From Craterostigma plantagineum (lineage: Eukaryota; Streptophyta; Magnoliopsida; Lamiales; Linderniaceae), in assembly GCA_027422505.1 (NCBI GenBank), contig JAPQWV010000124.1, positions 1,364,001 through 1,428,000 on the forward strand: a DNA stretch of 64,000 nucleotides, given 5' to 3'. How positions within the stretch are numbered: the stretch's first letter is position 1; every line of letters begins with the position of its first letter. The notes under the pieces were generated by a model, which had not been told where the DNA came from, did no database searches, and was given only the letters and a program-made list of their open reading frames with translations. Shown here piece after piece: positions 20,196 through 31,300 of the stretch. The translations under genes and the position numbers were made by a program.

Positions 20196-20662
20196 TGTTG
20201 GCGTGACAGCGGACCCGGTCGAATAATATTGCGGCTAATATTTGGGTAATTAAAGATAAAATGTGGACACCGAGATTTAACGTGGAAAACCCCCAAGTAA
20301 ATCGGGGTAAAAACCACGGGCAAGGAAGAAGAATCCACTATATAGGAAAAATATAGGAGTTACAACCTCTCAATCTATAAAGGAAAAAACTCTCAACCTC
20401 TCTCTTTATAGTCGGAGAAAAATACCGACAAACTCTCTATTATTTATTTCTCTCTATCTCTCACTTTTCTCTCTATCTGTGTGTGTTTTTATGCTGCTCC
20501 CTCGTTACCTATTTATAGGAGAAATCTCAAGTAGGAAGACAAAACACATCACGTCACCCCTTAGATCATTCGATGTGTGAACAATAGAAAGCCCACCTTT
20601 GAAAAGAATTGCCACGTGAAACAATATCTTCTTTGACTTTTCAAAGAAGCAATATGTCGACA
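20196..20662. mobile_element. Solo LTR of an LTR retrotransposon, 467 bp
   Basis: Begins TGTTGGCGTGACAG and ends ATGTCGACA (TG...CA), flanked by the 5-bp duplication CTAAT at 20191-20195 and 20663-20667. Inside is the block ACCGAGATTTAACGTGGAAA, seen widely in plant LTRs. A single LTR with a perfect duplication is what LTR-LTR recombination leaves behind. Confidence 0.85.
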
Positions 20663-20667
20663 CTAAT

Positions 20668-21405
20668 CGCGCGGATTGTGATCTTTTTTCTTCGATGACA
20701 ATAGTGCTATCTTAGCTTATAATTTTATAAAGTGAGATTACTTTGTCAACCATCCATGCAATTTTTTATCTAGGAAGTCAACGAAACTGTATCAAGATGC
20801 AAGATTCGAGATTCGTTAAGCCCTTATATAATTTTATCAGCCGACAAATAAACAGAAAAAACAATCTAATGTACCACAAAGGTTAAATAAAGTACGTCCC
20901 ACTAAGACGTTAATCATGACGACCGATCAAATTGGTCCAAAACACAAGACTAAATTTGTTCAGACGAAATCAGGGCTTATGTTGATTCACATAATAAACA
21001 TTGAGGATAATTTTGTATTTTTTAGAATCTATTTTATAGTAGGTTTGTTTTTTGGAGTTGCTGAAGGTTTTGTTGATCCAAATCCACAGCTTAGTTAAGG
21101 GTTTGTTACTTGCAAGTGTCGAGCTGTTAGAGATTCTTTAACTTCTTTGTCATTTACTTATTGTCTTAGTATCTCTATGTCTTGATGTAATAATTAACAC
21201 ATTCATCAAATATTTCTCATTTTGGTTTGTAATATTCTAAAATTGTCGTCATATGTAGAATGGAATCTGGCTAAAAAATGCATTGACTATTTTTTCAGGT
21301 AAATAAAATTTTAAATTATGAGAATAAACGAGTGGGTACAAGAAATTTAGTGAAGTCTTCATGAAGCTGTTAGGAATTCTATGGGGTCCATTAGATCAAG
21401 GAAAC
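20668..21405. other. Intergenic DNA, nothing recognised
   Basis: No supported gene or element between the solo LTR and the next MITE. Confidence 0.45.
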
Positions 21406-21407
21406 TA

Positions 21408-21647
21408 CTCCTCCGATTTTATTTAGTTTAAGTTTTTTCAATCATATTAAGAAATAGAATAAAATGTTCAATATACCCCTAGTTAATTTTAATGAGAGGT
21501 CATATACTTATTGGACATTGTAATATTGCAAATCATAAAAAGGGTAAAACTGGAAATATGATAAATATTTCTATTGAAATCTGTAAAACGACATCTAATT
21601 AGAAACAAAATTGGAGAGCTAAAACGACATGTAAATAATCGGGGGAG
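21408..21647. mobile_element. Stowaway-like MITE
   Basis: Ends CTCCTCCGATT and AATCGGGGGAG with TA on each side (21406-21407 and 21648-21649), 240 bp, AT-rich and non-coding. The terminal sequence differs from the CTCCCTCCGTCCC group at 886 and 60719. Confidence 0.75.
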
Positions 21648-21947
21648 TAATTATTTTATCTATTTATTTCACAATATCAAACTTGACAAAATTTCAAAAT
21701 TGTAGACTTTTTTGTTCATTTTGTTGGAATCTAATTAATACAACTTCACTTTTTTCACTTCAAAACTACCATAGTCTCCGCATTTTAACTAAATTCAATC
21801 TGAGTTGAATTAAAATCTCATTAGGGTTTAAGAGATTACCTCGACTTCCAACTGACTAGTACTCCTAATGTGTACATAATGTTTCAAATTCATACATATT
21901 TTAGGAGAGTTTGAATTCTTAATCTACTTCTACATGCAATTTTTTAT

Positions 21948-22713
21948 TAGGGCTGGGGAAATATACCGATTTACCGTCGTACGAAACGTACTGAAAATAT
22001 CGAAAATTTTGGTATACCGAAGTTTTTGGTAAGGTACGATACCATACCGATTCGGTACGGTAATGGTATGAAAATTTTAAAAATTAGGTATACCGATTAT
22101 ACTGAAATACTAAATTTTTTAATATTTTATATATATATATAATATATTATATATATATATACACATACTTACATATATTATATTATTTCAAATAATATAA
22201 AATGAATAAAAATATTATAAGGATCTTCATAAATTTATTTAGCCCATATATTATTAACCATACCCAACTTTTTGTTAATTTTCACTAATTTTTTAAATAG
22301 CCGTTCGTTTTAATTAATCTGTATATAAAGTTGTATTTTGTGGTTATGTAAAGTTCTTTGTCTTACTAAGGAGACTGACTAAAATATGTAAATTATTTAA
22401 GGTTATTTTATGAATTAAAAATCTTTTTATTTTGAAAAATATGGCATTAATAATCCATCTTATTGGGGTTTAAGGAGTTTGAATAGACTAAAAATTCAAA
22501 ACAACGAATTAACGAATTACGAGACGCACATGGTAAAAAACCCTCCGTGTGAATGGTATAGAAGGTATGATACCGATATCATACCGAAATTTCGGTATGA
22601 TACCTTATCGAAATTTAAGGTATAACGAAATTTTGGTATGATTTTTTCGATACCGAAATTTCGGTACGGTATACGATGTCACAGTTTTGGTACGGTATAC
22701 CGAACCACCCCTA
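21948..22713. mobile_element. hAT-like MITE rich in GGTATACCG repeats
   Basis: Starts TAGGGCTGGGGAAATATACCG and ends CGGTATACCGAACCACCCCTA. The 8-bp flanks TTTTTTAT and TTTTTGAT match at 7 of 8. Both subterminal zones consist of many overlapping copies of GGTATACC, CGGTACGG and CGAAATTTCGG; the core is AT-rich. No coding capacity. Confidence 0.75.
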
Positions 22714-23345
22714 TTTTTGATAGATAATTTAGTTGCTCTTCATTTTTTACCAATACTTTGCCAGAATCACTAACCAAAAGTAATAATAAAAACATTAAAA
22801 GGAAAATTAAATCTTTCTGTTCATAGACATCAATTAAAGGCCCACCATCTTCAACCTGCTTTCGCCTTTTCAACACAGAATCTACACCAAAAACTCACAC
22901 ACGCACTGAGCATTTGAAAAAGATTACAGAGAGCAAATCCACTCATTCGTTTTGTTTTCTTTTCCCTCCCATTCTTCATCTTCCCCACCTCATCGCTCCA
23001 TTTCTGCTTCGCATATACCTCCTCAAGAAAAACCTGAACTTTTTCATTCTTCTTAATGTAAACGCCTACTCAAATTCCCAACATTCTTGGGCATTCTCAT
23101 ATTCTGGGATTTCTGTTTACACTGTCCTTGACGAAAAAATTGACGACCCTTCTTTCTTTTCTCTCCATTTTTGCTACCCAGCGACCTTTATTGTGCTTTC
23201 CTCGAAAATTAAGGGCCCTTTTGATTTTCCCTTGCATATTAATCTTCCAAGAATGCTTCTGAAAGCAATTGGTAGAAGTTTTGATTTGAAGCTCGAGTTT
23301 CAGTAGCCGTCAGATCTTATTTTGGTGCGAAGAAAAAGGCAGAAA

Positions 23346-25067
23346 ATGGTGGCCGAGCCTTGGCTGCTAAAAATGGGTAATCAGGTGAGTAGCAATTTAA
23401 AGCACGCTTTGTTTCTCGAAACTTCGGCTAAAAGAGATCAGTGTTCGCAAGAGAGGCTTACTTTGGGCATACTCTCTTTCGAAGTCGCTAACGTCATGTC
23501 GAAGGTTGTTCATCTGTACAAATCTACGAGTGATGCTGAGATCCTTAAGCTCAAAAGTGAAATCTTTAACTCTGAAGGAATCAAAGCCCTCGTTTCGAGC
23601 GACGATAAGCAGCTCTTAGAGCTCGCACTAGTCGAAAAACTCGACGATTTGAATAGGGTTGCTAGCGTTGTGTCTAGATTAGGGAAAAGATGCACACTTT
23701 CAGCATTGCAAGGGTTTGAGCACGTTTACGGCGATATTCTTTCTGGGGTAATCGATGTTAAGGAGTTGGGATTCTTGGTTAAGGATATGGAGAGTATGGT
23801 AAGAAAAATGGAGCGTTATGTGAAGTCTACAGCAGCTTTATACGCTGAGATGGAAGTGATGAACGAGTTAGAATCTGCTACCAAGAAATTCCAGCAAAAT
23901 CAGCTCGAAGAGACGAGGAAAGCTTTCGAGCAGAAGCTGACTTGGCAGAAGCAAGATGTGAAGCACTTGCAAGAGATTTCTCTATGGAATCAGACCTACG
24001 ATAAGGCTACCGAGCTGTTGGCGAGGACCGTATGCACTGTATACGCAAGGATTTACTCTTTGTTCGGCGATGAAAATATGGCTATGGCTTCTTGCAAGGC
24101 TGATAGAGATCCCAGTTTAGGAAAGTCCATTTCAGCCAAGAGCATTAACAATTTTCCTGAAAATCGAAGCCTGAAAAATTCAAGATCGAAGTTTGGGCCA
24201 CCTCAGAAGAAGAAGGACGAAGAGGGCTCCGTTCGTCCTGAAGATTACATCTTTCTATGTGGTAATAATAACGGTCCTCGAAGGATGTTCGCTGAATGCC
24301 TAAATCTTCGAATTTCTGCTTCGAAAGTAGACGACGGCGCCAGCTATGATGACGATCAGCTCAGCCAAATATCAGCCTTTTCAAGCGTTTCAAGCTGTGA
24401 AAAGAAAGACCATCCTTACTATCCCAGTAGCTTCATTCAGGCGATCGAACGAAATCGATGCGCCATAGATGAACTCGTGTCAAAGGGCATTCTCGTAAAC
24501 AGCTCAAAGCTCGGGCCCAAGAGCAAGATTCTAGCCTGTGCCACCCCTAACACCATTGGAGGCTCAGCTCTAGCCATACACTACGCAAACATCATCATCG
24601 TATTGGAGAAATTACTAAAGTACCCTCAGCTAGTAGGCGAAGAGGCTCGAAACGATCTATATCAGATGCTTCCCATGAGCCTGAGGAAGGCCATGAAGGC
24701 TAAGCTGAGCTCCTACGCCAAGGAAGTGGCCATCTACGACGCACATTTGGCCCACGAATGGAGGGAAAGGCTCGACTCGGTGCTTAGGTGGCTCGTGCCT
24801 ATGGCCCATTCAATGGTTAGGTGGCAGAGCGAGAGGAACTTCGAACAGCATCAGATTGTTGCGAGGACTAACGTGCTTTTGATTCAGACGCTGTACTTTG
24901 CTGACAAGGAGAAGATGGAGAAGGCGATTTGCGAGGTGTTAGTGGGATTGAACTATATTTGCAGGTATGAAAGGCAGCACAGCGCTTTGATGGATTGCGT
25001 TAGTAGTTTCGATCTTGAAGATTGCGTGGAATGGCAAAGGGAAGTTCGAGGGTCGTTTGGGACCTGA
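23346..25067 (+). CDS. PSI1-like protein (DUF3475 + DUF668)
   Basis: Single exon, 573 residues from the ATG at 23346. An upstream in-frame codon at 23322 gives eight extra residues and is less likely. N-terminal DUF3475 (LGILSFEVANVMSKVVHLYK ... LGKRC), a coiled-coil-rich middle (EMEVMNELESATKKFQQNQ), and C-terminal DUF668 (IGGSALAIHYANIIIVLEKL ... LPMSLRKAMKAKL). Relatives of PSK SIMULATOR 1 promote growth downstream of phytosulfokine and brassinosteroid signalling at the plasma membrane; applying that role here is inference. The second Met (23373) begins MGNQVSS, a good N-myristoylation consensus. A pyrimidine-rich leader precedes from about 22900. Confidence 0.88.
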   Translation: MVAEPWLLKMGNQVSSNLKHALFLETSAKRDQCSQERLTLGILSFEVANVMSKVVHLYKSTSDAEILKLKSEIFNSEGIKALVSSDDKQLLELALVEKLDDLNRVASVVSRLGKRCTLSALQGFEHVYGDILSGVIDVKELGFLVKDMESMVRKMERYVKSTAALYAEMEVMNELESATKKFQQNQLEETRKAFEQKLTWQKQDVKHLQEISLWNQTYDKATELLARTVCTVYARIYSLFGDENMAMASCKADRDPSLGKSISAKSINNFPENRSLKNSRSKFGPPQKKKDEEGSVRPEDYIFLCGNNNGPRRMFAECLNLRISASKVDDGASYDDDQLSQISAFSSVSSCEKKDHPYYPSSFIQAIERNRCAIDELVSKGILVNSSKLGPKSKILACATPNTIGGSALAIHYANIIIVLEKLLKYPQLVGEEARNDLYQMLPMSLRKAMKAKLSSYAKEVAIYDAHLAHEWRERLDSVLRWLVPMAHSMVRWQSERNFEQHQIVARTNVLLIQTLYFADKEKMEKAICEVLVGLNYICRYERQHSALMDCVSSFDLEDCVEWQREVRGSFGT

Positions 25068-25359
25068 TAATTTTATTTTTTCTTTGCTTTTTTTTTTATG
25101 TTTCTTGGATTTTGATCTGTTTCCTAAGGTTTGTTGTGATAGTTCTTGTTAGAAATCCTTCTTGCACATCAGGTGAATATGGGATCAGGTCTGTGTGTTG
25201 AGCTGTTTTTGTGTAAGATTATGAATTTGAGTGTGAAAGACTTTGTATGTTGATTGGGTTATTAACGGTAACTTTTTCAATCTCAGTCATCTGTAGTTTG
25301 TTACAGAGAGATATCGGAGGACCTTCTCATCACACGCACACTTATATATGTAAATGGGA

Positions 25360-25617
25360 TTTAGCAGAAAAACGCATTAAAGCGCAAAAAAAAAAAAGCG
25401 TTTTGTCCTCCGTAGCGCAAGTATTTTAAGTAAAAATTCAAATAGCGTGGGCAATAGCGTAAAAGGGCGTTAAATTGCTCATATAGCGTAGCATATGAGC
25501 AATTTAGCGCGCTTTTTACGCTATTACTCACGCTATTTGAACTTTTACTTTAAATACTTATGCTATAGAGGACAAAACGCTATTTTTCTTGCACGTTAAT
25601 GCATTTTTCCGCTAAAA
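25360..25617. repeat. Long imperfect palindrome (foldback/MITE-like hairpin)
   Basis: The left arm starts TTTAGCAGAAAAACGCATTAA and the right arm ends TTAATGCATTTTTCCGCTAAA. The arms pair almost throughout about 125 bp each, meeting near 25485 at GCTCATATAGCG/GCATATGAGC. Motifs such as TAGCGT, GTTTTGTCC and TTAAATTGCTCATA recur on both arms. It lies about 290 bp past the stop of the PSI1-like gene. It is a foldback-type element or a potential small-RNA hairpin; no protein is encoded. Confidence 0.85.
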
Positions 25618-26163
25618 TGCGCTATAGTGCGCTACGAAACGTTTTAAAACATCAATTATGAAGAAGCCAAATCGTCAGTAAACATGAAGCATAAGATTAC
25701 ATCGATATATATCGTAAGTCATTACAATGAATCTACGGTAGGTACTGAATAACGAAGTTCGAAACCAACTAAAAACGTACATTGCATACATATATAACTT
25801 CTATGTTAAACATTAATAAATACGTACTATAACCCAAGTGCGCCTATGGTTATCGATATCCTTGAATTAGAACCAATTGCCCAGAGGATATGATCATCGA
25901 TTAAGACATGCTTTTAGTACGAAAACAAAGATAGTTTATTCGGCATTTAACGTTCTAAAGCGAACAATGTCAAATTCAAATAACTAAATGGGGAGAACAA
26001 TAATGTCATAACTATGATCTCTCCCTTATGCATAAGAGTGTACAATTACTGAATGGCAAATAGCCAAAAGCAGTCAGAAAGCAGCAAAAGATATTATTAG
26101 ATAGATATTATTAGTGATCTTCGATCATCTTTATACATCTTACACTTCATATGATTGACAACA
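25618..26163. other. Intergenic DNA between convergent genes
   Basis: Nothing recognised apart from the probable 3' region of the minus-strand zinc-finger gene. Confidence 0.45.
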
Positions 26164-26766
26164 TCACCTTTTTGGGTTATGCCCTAATCGAAGCTCCAAA
26201 TCAACCTCATCATTATTTCCCCTTTCATCAATCACTTCTTCATCAAGTGGCTTAAGACCAATCTTAAGGCTCAGATTCTCATGATCATGATCATCGCTAC
26301 GCAAGTCGGGCATCGAAGCGCGTAAATTCGACCCTTTTAGGACAGTATTATTATTAGGGTTTGATTGTGGCAAGTAGACTTTGTACTTGAGCTGTTCTCT
26401 TACCGACATGTAATAGCTCAGCTGCTGCTGAAGCTGAAACTGAAGGTGGTGATCGTCGAAATTTGGGATTTTGTTATTAGGGTTGTAACTAAACTTCGAA
26501 GATACGTCGTTATTCCCTTTCGCATTCCCAGGCGAGGGTTCTTCTTGAATTTCAACGTTCTTCTGCTTCGCCTTTGCCTTTTCTTTCCTATGTATGTTCA
26601 TGTGCCCACCTAATGCTTGGGCGTTGGTAAAACCACGCTTGCAGAAACTGCATTGGTAAGAACGTACAAAGCCGACTTTGTCCCCATTTGGCTTATTTCC
26701 TTGTCTCCGTTGATCGTTTTCTGGGCTTGAATCATCATCGCTACTGAATAGTTTTCCAGGAGACAT
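26164..26766 (-). CDS. C2H2 zinc-finger repressor with QALGGH and EAR motifs (TAC1/SUPERMAN-like)
   Basis: Single exon, 200 residues from MSPGKLF. The frame is open 26 codons further upstream, but that part is a low-complexity lysine run. One plant-type zinc finger, CSFC-x12-H-x3-H, contains QALGGH, the DNA-contact signature of SUPERMAN-like factors. It is followed by HRKEKAKAK (basic, probable nuclear signal). The C-terminus carries LELRLGH, an LxLxL EAR motif that recruits TOPLESS-type co-repressors. The overall plan matches the TAC1/ZFP-type short single-finger proteins. Targets cannot be told from sequence. Confidence 0.88.
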   Translation of the reverse strand: MSPGKLFSSDDDSSPENDQRRQGNKPNGDKVGFVRSYQCSFCKRGFTNAQALGGHMNIHRKEKAKAKQKNVEIQEEPSPGNAKGNNDVSSKFSYNPNNKIPNFDDHHLQFQLQQQLSYYMSVREQLKYKVYLPQSNPNNNTVLKGSNLRASMPDLRSDDHDHENLSLKIGLKPLDEEVIDERGNNDEVDLELRLGHNPKR

Positions 26767-27562
26767 GTAACTCTTCTTCTTCCTTTTTTTTTTTTTTTTT
26801 TCCTTTTTTAGTTTCTTTTTGTACGTTTTGGGTTGGTATAGCAAAGGGTTTGCTCTAAGATAAAGAGGTCGTGGAAGGTTTACATGAGATTGCGATTAAC
26901 GCCTTCTTTTTTTGTCTTTGTCCCAATGTAATAATTTACCTGTGAGATAGATCAGTTTCGTCGGATTTTTTGGTTTTTTGTGTTTGTCTGGCCGGCAATA
27001 ACAAGAAAATATACAGCATGATGGTTTATTATCTAGGGACATTCTTGTTTTTTGAAGCATAAGCTAATTAGTTTGGAACCAAGTTCATTTGTCCTAACCG
27101 TTTCGTAGTTCGGAGAGTACGAGAAAAACGAAACGTGTTTGATCTGTTTTCAACTGGTAATACTTCGAAAGAGTGATTAGATTGTAATACTTCCGAAACA
27201 GACGAACTCAGAAAATGACAGTTAACGTTAGCGACTAAGCAACTGAACTCTATTGACCGTCTCTCGACAAGATTTCAAGCATATATATGCTCGAGAAAAC
27301 GGCTATTTATGTTTTTATCTGTTTTTAATAATTTAATTTGTATCTATTGGTTCGAAAAAAGAGTCATTTTCGAAGGGGCTTCGGAGAGGCCGAGGTAGCA
27401 AGAACAGAACAGCACACGTTTGGGATGATTAGAGAAGGATATTATGTCATTATAATATCTGAAATTATATGATGATTTCTGTTCGACTAATATTTTGTTT
27501 CGATCGTAACTATAGACATGATAGCAACCGCATTATAATCTGGGAATATTGTATCAAACTTA
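26767..27562. other. Upstream region of the zinc-finger gene, nothing else recognised
   Basis: A pyrimidine/purine-rich stretch sits next to the gene (26785-26820). No other feature was supported. Confidence 0.4.
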
Positions 27563-28086
27563 GGCTGCGTTTAGTTGGTTGGTTATATCAAGATAAAGGC
27601 TTTTTTATCCGGTCTAATATTGTTCACTTTAAAAAGTATTCACTGTACATGGCTCGAAATAAATCAATGGTCTGCTACAATAAACTGTCAAGCCCACTAT
27701 AAAGTCATCAAACGTGTATAGCTAAAATAATTAATCCAACCCATATTAATTATAAAATGACCAAAATGTCCTTATTCCACTCAATCATAAAATCATTTTT
27801 ATTTCATGTAGTTTATATGGTAAAAATAAATAAACAACACTATTTACTCCTTATTTCATGACAATCAAATTGATATCCATCTTATATTTTTCCATATACC
27901 TAAAAATAAGTATTTTATAAACTATATATTAATGAAATAAAGGCTACTTTTGTAAATTTACAAATAATATGGAGATAAAATTTTGAAACTAAACAAGATA
28001 TAATAATTACTGTACAAGATTATTATCTCATATTTTAACTTGCTTTTTTATACTTCGTTTTCTCAAATGTTAAAGTAAACGCAGCC
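27563..28086. mobile_element. Tourist-like (PIF/Harbinger) MITE
   Basis: Ends GGCTGCGTTTAGTT and AGTAAACGCAGCC form an inverted repeat, with the 3-bp duplication TTA at 27560-27562 and 28087-28089. It is 524 bp, AT-rich and non-coding. Confidence 0.85.
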
Positions 28087-28368
28087 TTAACTAACATATG
28101 GCAATGACCATCAATTCATTGCTTCAGTCATTGGATATAAACATGCCTATGGCTTGTAATGACGAAATAATTTCGAACACTCAGCTTCAGATAATAAGGG
28201 CAAAAAACTTCATCAGATTATTAAATAAAGGCGAAGAATCACTTTACAGAATTAAAGCTTCTTACCGTAGCCATTCCTATAAGTTCAGCTATCGTTTCAG
28301 CGATCATCAACATTGCAGACAAAAAAAACCCGTAACTTCTCGATAATAAGACGGTCAGAACCTATCTT

Positions 28369-31300
28369 TCAAAGCCCATTCGAATAAGGTCGAAAGCCAA
28401 TATAGCCATTACCGCTTAACCGTTGATAATCAGTCGTTCGATAGCTACTACTATCAGTAGTATTCATCTGATGATAATTAGCCATATCAGAGCCATTCGA
28501 TTGCAGCCACTGATGATTCTCCAAAGCATCACTGCTACTACTATATCTGTTCCTATTTTGTCTCAAACTGATCTGAGGAACCATGTCGTAGAAACTTCTA
28601 GAAGCACCGTAACCGTGCCAAATGCCATCACTATCATGATGATAACTCATCGTCCGCTCCAATCTACTCTGTCCAAACAATATGCCCTGCCCAGTCGATG
28701 CTTCGCCTGGGAAACTAAACTGTCTATCCATACTGCGAAGCCCATTGCCAAACCTTCCATGGCTATTCGAACCAAACACTGATAACCTTCCAACTCCACT
28801 ATTATCATCGTCGAGCAATTCGTTTATAATAGCCAAGTGAGGAAAGTCCTCAGTTACATGGCCTTGACGGCCCGACGTACCAGCCAAGAAATCAGAGGAG
28901 AGATGATTGTCTTCAGATCTATCAAAACTTTGCATGTCACTAATAAGTGATTCACCATGATCCTCGGGTAAGTAGTTGCTAGTATGTTCCCTTTTAACCG
29001 ATTCTCTTTCTCTCCAAAGTGGTGCATTCTGATGATTTATCATCATCCCAAATGGAAAACTATGGTTTGGCAGACTGGGATCGACGGCTCTGTCTAAACT
29101 GTGCGAGTTTATCACTGGAGGTGTGGCAAGAGAAGTAGATCCTTGGGTGTACGAGAGCGAAGCATTAATCACCAAACCATTGCTGCTAAGGCCACCACCA
29201 ATCATAGCATTACGATAGGATTGAGGAATACTGCTTTGAGCTGAGGGTAAAGAAGGTTCAGTAGCGAAACGCCCAGCAAAACTTACAGAGCGTGACACGA
29301 TATGGCTGGTTTGGGGCGTTGGAGTAGCCGAAGAAATGGGCCGTGGCTCAGAGGTTATTGGAGCACTCAAAGGCCTTGATAGCCCGGGCAAGGACACTAT
29401 GGTGGGCTTTTCAGTCGAAACAGTCGCTCGTTCTGTTGGAAGCTTCTCAAACTGTGATCTTTCATGCTCGACTGGGTTTTCTCTATGTACTGTAGCTATA
29501 TGTTTCTGTTTATCTTGTCTCAGAGTTGGAGATGTTTGAACTGAGTTTGGTGGGCTTACTGATGTATCAGATTGTTTAGGACTGTCAGAAGACGGTCTTT
29601 CGATGGTTGACAGTTCCTTTGCAGCATTGGCCATTGGTTCCGACCTTGCAGTAATAGAAGATAAAGAATTTGCCGTAGGATTCTTGCAAGAAGTTTCTCG
29701 GTTCGGAGATACTTTGCAGTTGATGACATTTTCAGATAACGAAGCAGGTTTTTCCTCCTACGGAAAATGAGTGCAGAAACATTAGTCTGTTTGCCGAGAA
29801 ACAATAGATGATGCCCAACAAATTTGCCTTATATAATCATGAAACGATCATACTACATACCTTCTTCACAGCAAATTTAGCTCCATTTACCATCCTATCC
29901 TTCGACAGTGAAAGAGCAGCATGTGGAAGAGAATCAACTCGAGATGTCTCAGACAGGTTCCTTGGGTCTCTAGTCATAGATCTAAGTGATTTGTTTGCGT
30001 CTCCATCGATCCAATCGAAAGAATCAGAAACAACAACGCTTCCGTGCTTCTTCCCTCTAAAAAAAGTCAAAAAGAAAAGCTACTAATCACTTATAAACTA
30101 ATAGCTAAGAACTTTCAGTTCGGTTAAGACGAGTGATCACCTGCTTACAGAACTTTTATCTTTTTTCAGGAGTGAGTTTCCATTTTGAGGCCTTTTACTC
30201 ACAACGGCAGTAAAAGAGTCGGAGGAACAAGTAGACGAACTATCACCGATTAGTGATGAACTTCTGCATTCAATACCATTTTGCACGCTACTGACTTCTG
30301 TGGACAGATGTATTTCAGAGTTATCAGTATCTTCTGACTCATCAGGTGGAATTATTTCGGCAACGCAGTCTATAGGATCAGAGACATCGGACGAATCCTC
30401 CAATGCATCCGACTTTTCAAGGGTTATTTCTGAATTGGGAGATAAAACTTCTTTTATCTCAATCATATCACTTTGCAGACCATTATTGCCTAGTGTATAA
30501 TGGCTAGATTTCTCATCTCTACTCTTGTCTTTCCCTTTACGGCTGTTTCGTTTCTGTTTTCCCTGGAGACAAGAAAACAGGAAAGGTATTCAATGTAGAT
30601 CAGCATTATCCAACATTAGTAAAACGATAATACCAATGCCATAATCGATGCCAATTGCAACCTCTTTATCGCCAATCACCAGGGGTTATCCAAAAGCTTT
30701 CACATGAAAAAAACCAAACCTGCTTCTTTTTGGACTTCTTACTATCTGTTCCTCCACACCTCCCTTTGGCAAGCAAAGCTGCCTCCTCTTGGATGAGTTC
30801 TTCTTGCTTCTTTAAAGCAACAGCCTCCTGGTATGCAACTTCAATCTTACTGTGACAAGAGCAAGAATTAAGGATTTATATAAAGCTGATTACTACAAAT
30901 ACTCCTTGAAAAAAAACGATTACTACAAATAATGCGTTTAAAGGGCTATCGACATAACAGTAATCCATTTTTAGATCAGACAAGAAACAGCTTCCAGGTA
31001 AGCTCCTCACATTTACAAGAGTCTATGTATGCAATCTAGTAAGTCAAGAGAATGGAAGAGCAACAAGCACCATATCATCGTCCATGGAACAATGGTGGGC
31101 ACAACCATTTTGAGATAGCAATAAATATGGCAGCCGATTACCTGAAAACATGGGCCAGAATAAATATCTCAATAGTCCGACGACCCAATTCAGTAAGTCG
31201 TCTCTCGTCACACTCACTGATATCTTTGTCGGACTCCTCTCCAGCACCCACGTCCTAAATTCAAAGTAAGGACAATATGTTGTATTCGGGTGAAGGATGG

